Assembly: GCA_964567745.1 (NCBI GenBank)
Contig: CAZMNY010000079.1
Location: 1 to 8,094, forward strand
Direction: 5' to 3'
Origin: CAZMNY01 sp964567745
GTDB taxonomy: Bacteria; Planctomycetota; Planctomycetia; Pirellulales; Pirellulaceae
Length of the DNA: 8,094 nt
Shown: positions 7,901 to 8,094 of the stretch, in pieces
Layout: every line of letters begins with the position of its first letter
Numbering within the stretch: the first letter of the stretch is position 1
Position numbers and translations under genes: made by a program
The notes under the pieces: generated by a model
Told to the model about the DNA's origin: nothing
The model's database searches: none
The model's input: the letters and a program-made list of their open reading frames with translations, nothing else

Positions 7901-8094
7901 AGAATGATCTTTTTCCGTTTTGGATTGCCCCGCACGGAAATGCCAAGATCGAGCGACATGTTCCGGCCCTGCCACACAGCCGCGAGCAAATTCAAAAGGC
8001 CAATCTGGGGCGATCGCTCGTGCTTTATCGCATGGTCTTTGGCCAGAACCGTCAGGAAGACCTTGTGGACTACCTCGCGAACCACCTCGCACAA
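4912..8094 (+). CDS. SNF2-like SF2 helicase/translocase (3' end outside window)
   Basis: 1061 codons are open from ATG 4912 to the right edge, with no stop, so the protein is at least 1061 aa. Lobe 1 has an LKDFQRDTV Q-motif-like start (15-23), Walker A ADEVGLGKT (43-51, K50), Walker B LDEFQRF (257-263) and motif III SATP (304-307). Lobe 2 has VFSSWR (538-543), motif V TSVGQEGLDF (919-928) and motif VI QREGRVHRYKG (949-959), with both arginines of the helicase arginine-finger region present. The EVGLGKT and QREGRVHR forms are typical of SNF2-like helicases beside PLD genes in defence loci, comparable to DrmD of DISARM. Roughly 360-380 residues lie between VFSSWR and motif V, an unusually large insertion of mostly helical, charged sequence. 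After motif VI come DPWAAMF and IERHVPALPHSRE stretches. The last visible residues (LVLYRMVFGQNRQEDL) look close to the natural C terminus. Likely role: ATP-driven translocation on DNA that loads or feeds the PLD nuclease (inference). Confidence 0.93.
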   Translation, partial: MNQPQPDTQAILDGLKDFQRDTVDYVFRRLYLDDACVRRFLVADEVGLGKTLVARGVIAKAIDHLWDRTDRIDIVYVCSNTDIARQNIHRLNVTGCEDFSLSSRITLLPITVGDMQHRRINFISFTPGTSFDLKDSAGMSRERELLYWLLKEPWSLRFKKATRVLHAYAGVEAFRKRVKKFPDWYTLHSQIRDQFSSHLQARPDLREKWDSICEAMPRAGCEVPYELGRERNQLIGELRRLLAETCLHWLEPDLIILDEFQRFKHLLQGDTEDASEAAQLAEHLFSFQQHAEDAATAARVLLLSATPYKMYTQSQESAEDDHYEDFQTTLDFLLHDEAKQVQFHDRLREYRDELFRLADHGVEDLMGVKKHLEDSLREVMVRTERLALKADRNGMLVEVPASDVLLKPADVAQYLGLQQVAEHLGHADVLEYWKSSPYLLNFMEDYDFKRKLRKAVDAEPDAELARCVRSIGSGLLDREELERYRKLDAANARLRSLHHDTVGRDAWRLLWIPASLPYYEGSGPFADPGLKGFTKRLVFSSWRVVPKAIASVLSYEAERCMMQRFRKKVQNTAESRKRRRALLRFTFSKGRPTGMPVLAMLYPCRVLADRFDPLRIGRDLNNIGQPVTADSIRSNIESQLGQLLSPIVERVADRGEPTDERWYWAAPLLLDMEYGGAEVARWFEQTNLPRVWSGEKVAGEHDAPDGWARHVELAKQMVQGGEKLGSPPEDLHQVLSAMAIASPGIVSLRALKRILPDEQSDDGADIRSYAGPLAHSFLHMFNLPEVMYLLRDRKKEIPYWQSVLHYCVAGNLQAVMDEFSHILVESLGLIGSMRSKIAVEVSKAISASLTIRTSTAKADVITANRRRVRIDEDDAIRMRTRFAMRFGDQDAEDSSEPTRADHVRSAFNSPFWPFVLATTSVGQEGLDFHPYCHAVVHWNLPSNPVDLEQREGRVHRYKGHALRKNIASAFAEISENGATDPWAAMFAAAKAGRPDDENDLFPFWIAPHGNAKIERHVPALPHSREQIQKANLGRSLVLYRMVFGQNRQEDLVDYLANHLAQ

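Larger units (their letters stand above)
3..8094 (+). other. Four-gene operon, candidate anti-phage defence system
   Basis: All four genes run rightward with a 53-nt gap, an 8-nt overlap and a 19-nt gap, and no terminator-like hairpin or new promoter is evident between them, so one transcript is likely. The set is DUF1998 protein, DUF6361 protein, PLD protein and SNF2-like helicase. DUF1998, PLD and SNF2-type helicases are the families that build DISARM and related defence systems. The promoter and any further genes (methyltransferase, regulator) would lie outside the window. The defence role is inferred from domains and layout. Confidence 0.65.

Noticed and set aside
7631..8092. Antisense frame of 153 aa at the right edge
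   Set aside because: It lies opposite helicase motifs V and VI, and its composition rich in Ser, Arg, Gly and Pro suggests a shadow frame.
1..8094. CRISPR array, tRNA, IS element or attachment site
   Set aside because: No regularly spaced repeats, cloverleaf-like sequence, transposase motif or terminal inverted repeats were found. The window is nearly all coding.

Overview
The window holds a single rightward run of four protein-coding genes with almost no intergenic DNA. The first gene is cut by the left edge and the last by the right edge. Base composition is moderate to high GC with little bias between genes, and recognisable Shine-Dalgarno sequences occur at two of the three visible starts. 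This is a bacterium. Codon use and the weak ribosome binding site of the second gene would fit a Planctomycetota-like or proteobacterial host, but the sequence does not settle the phylum. No tRNA, rRNA, IS element, CRISPR array or terminator is visible.

Layout: (1) 3-1724, the C-terminal part of a DUF1998-type protein with three groups of metal-binding cysteines, probably the tail of a large SF2 helicase or a DrmB-like protein. Its reading frame is open to the left edge, so the ATG at 123 is internal. (2) 1778-3001, a complete 407-aa DUF6361-like protein without obvious catalytic motifs. (3) 2994-4892, a complete 632-aa phospholipase D-superfamily protein with two HxK/(G/A)SxN half-sites, translationally coupled to gene 2. 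(4) 4912 to beyond 8094, a SNF2-like SF2 helicase of at least 1061 aa with Walker A, DEFQ, SAT and the C-lobe motifs V and VI, and about 360-380 residues inserted between the helicase motifs of the second lobe.

Together this looks like a multi-gene anti-phage or anti-plasmid defence operon. It has a DUF1998 component, an accessory protein, a PLD-type nuclease candidate and a SNF2-like motor. The part list overlaps DISARM (DrmB = DUF1998, DrmC = PLD, DrmD = SNF2-like), but no DNA methyltransferase is present in the window and DUF6361 is not a core DISARM protein. It is therefore better seen as a DISARM-like or separate helicase-PLD system. The defence role is inferred from domain content and operon structure and is not shown by the sequence itself.
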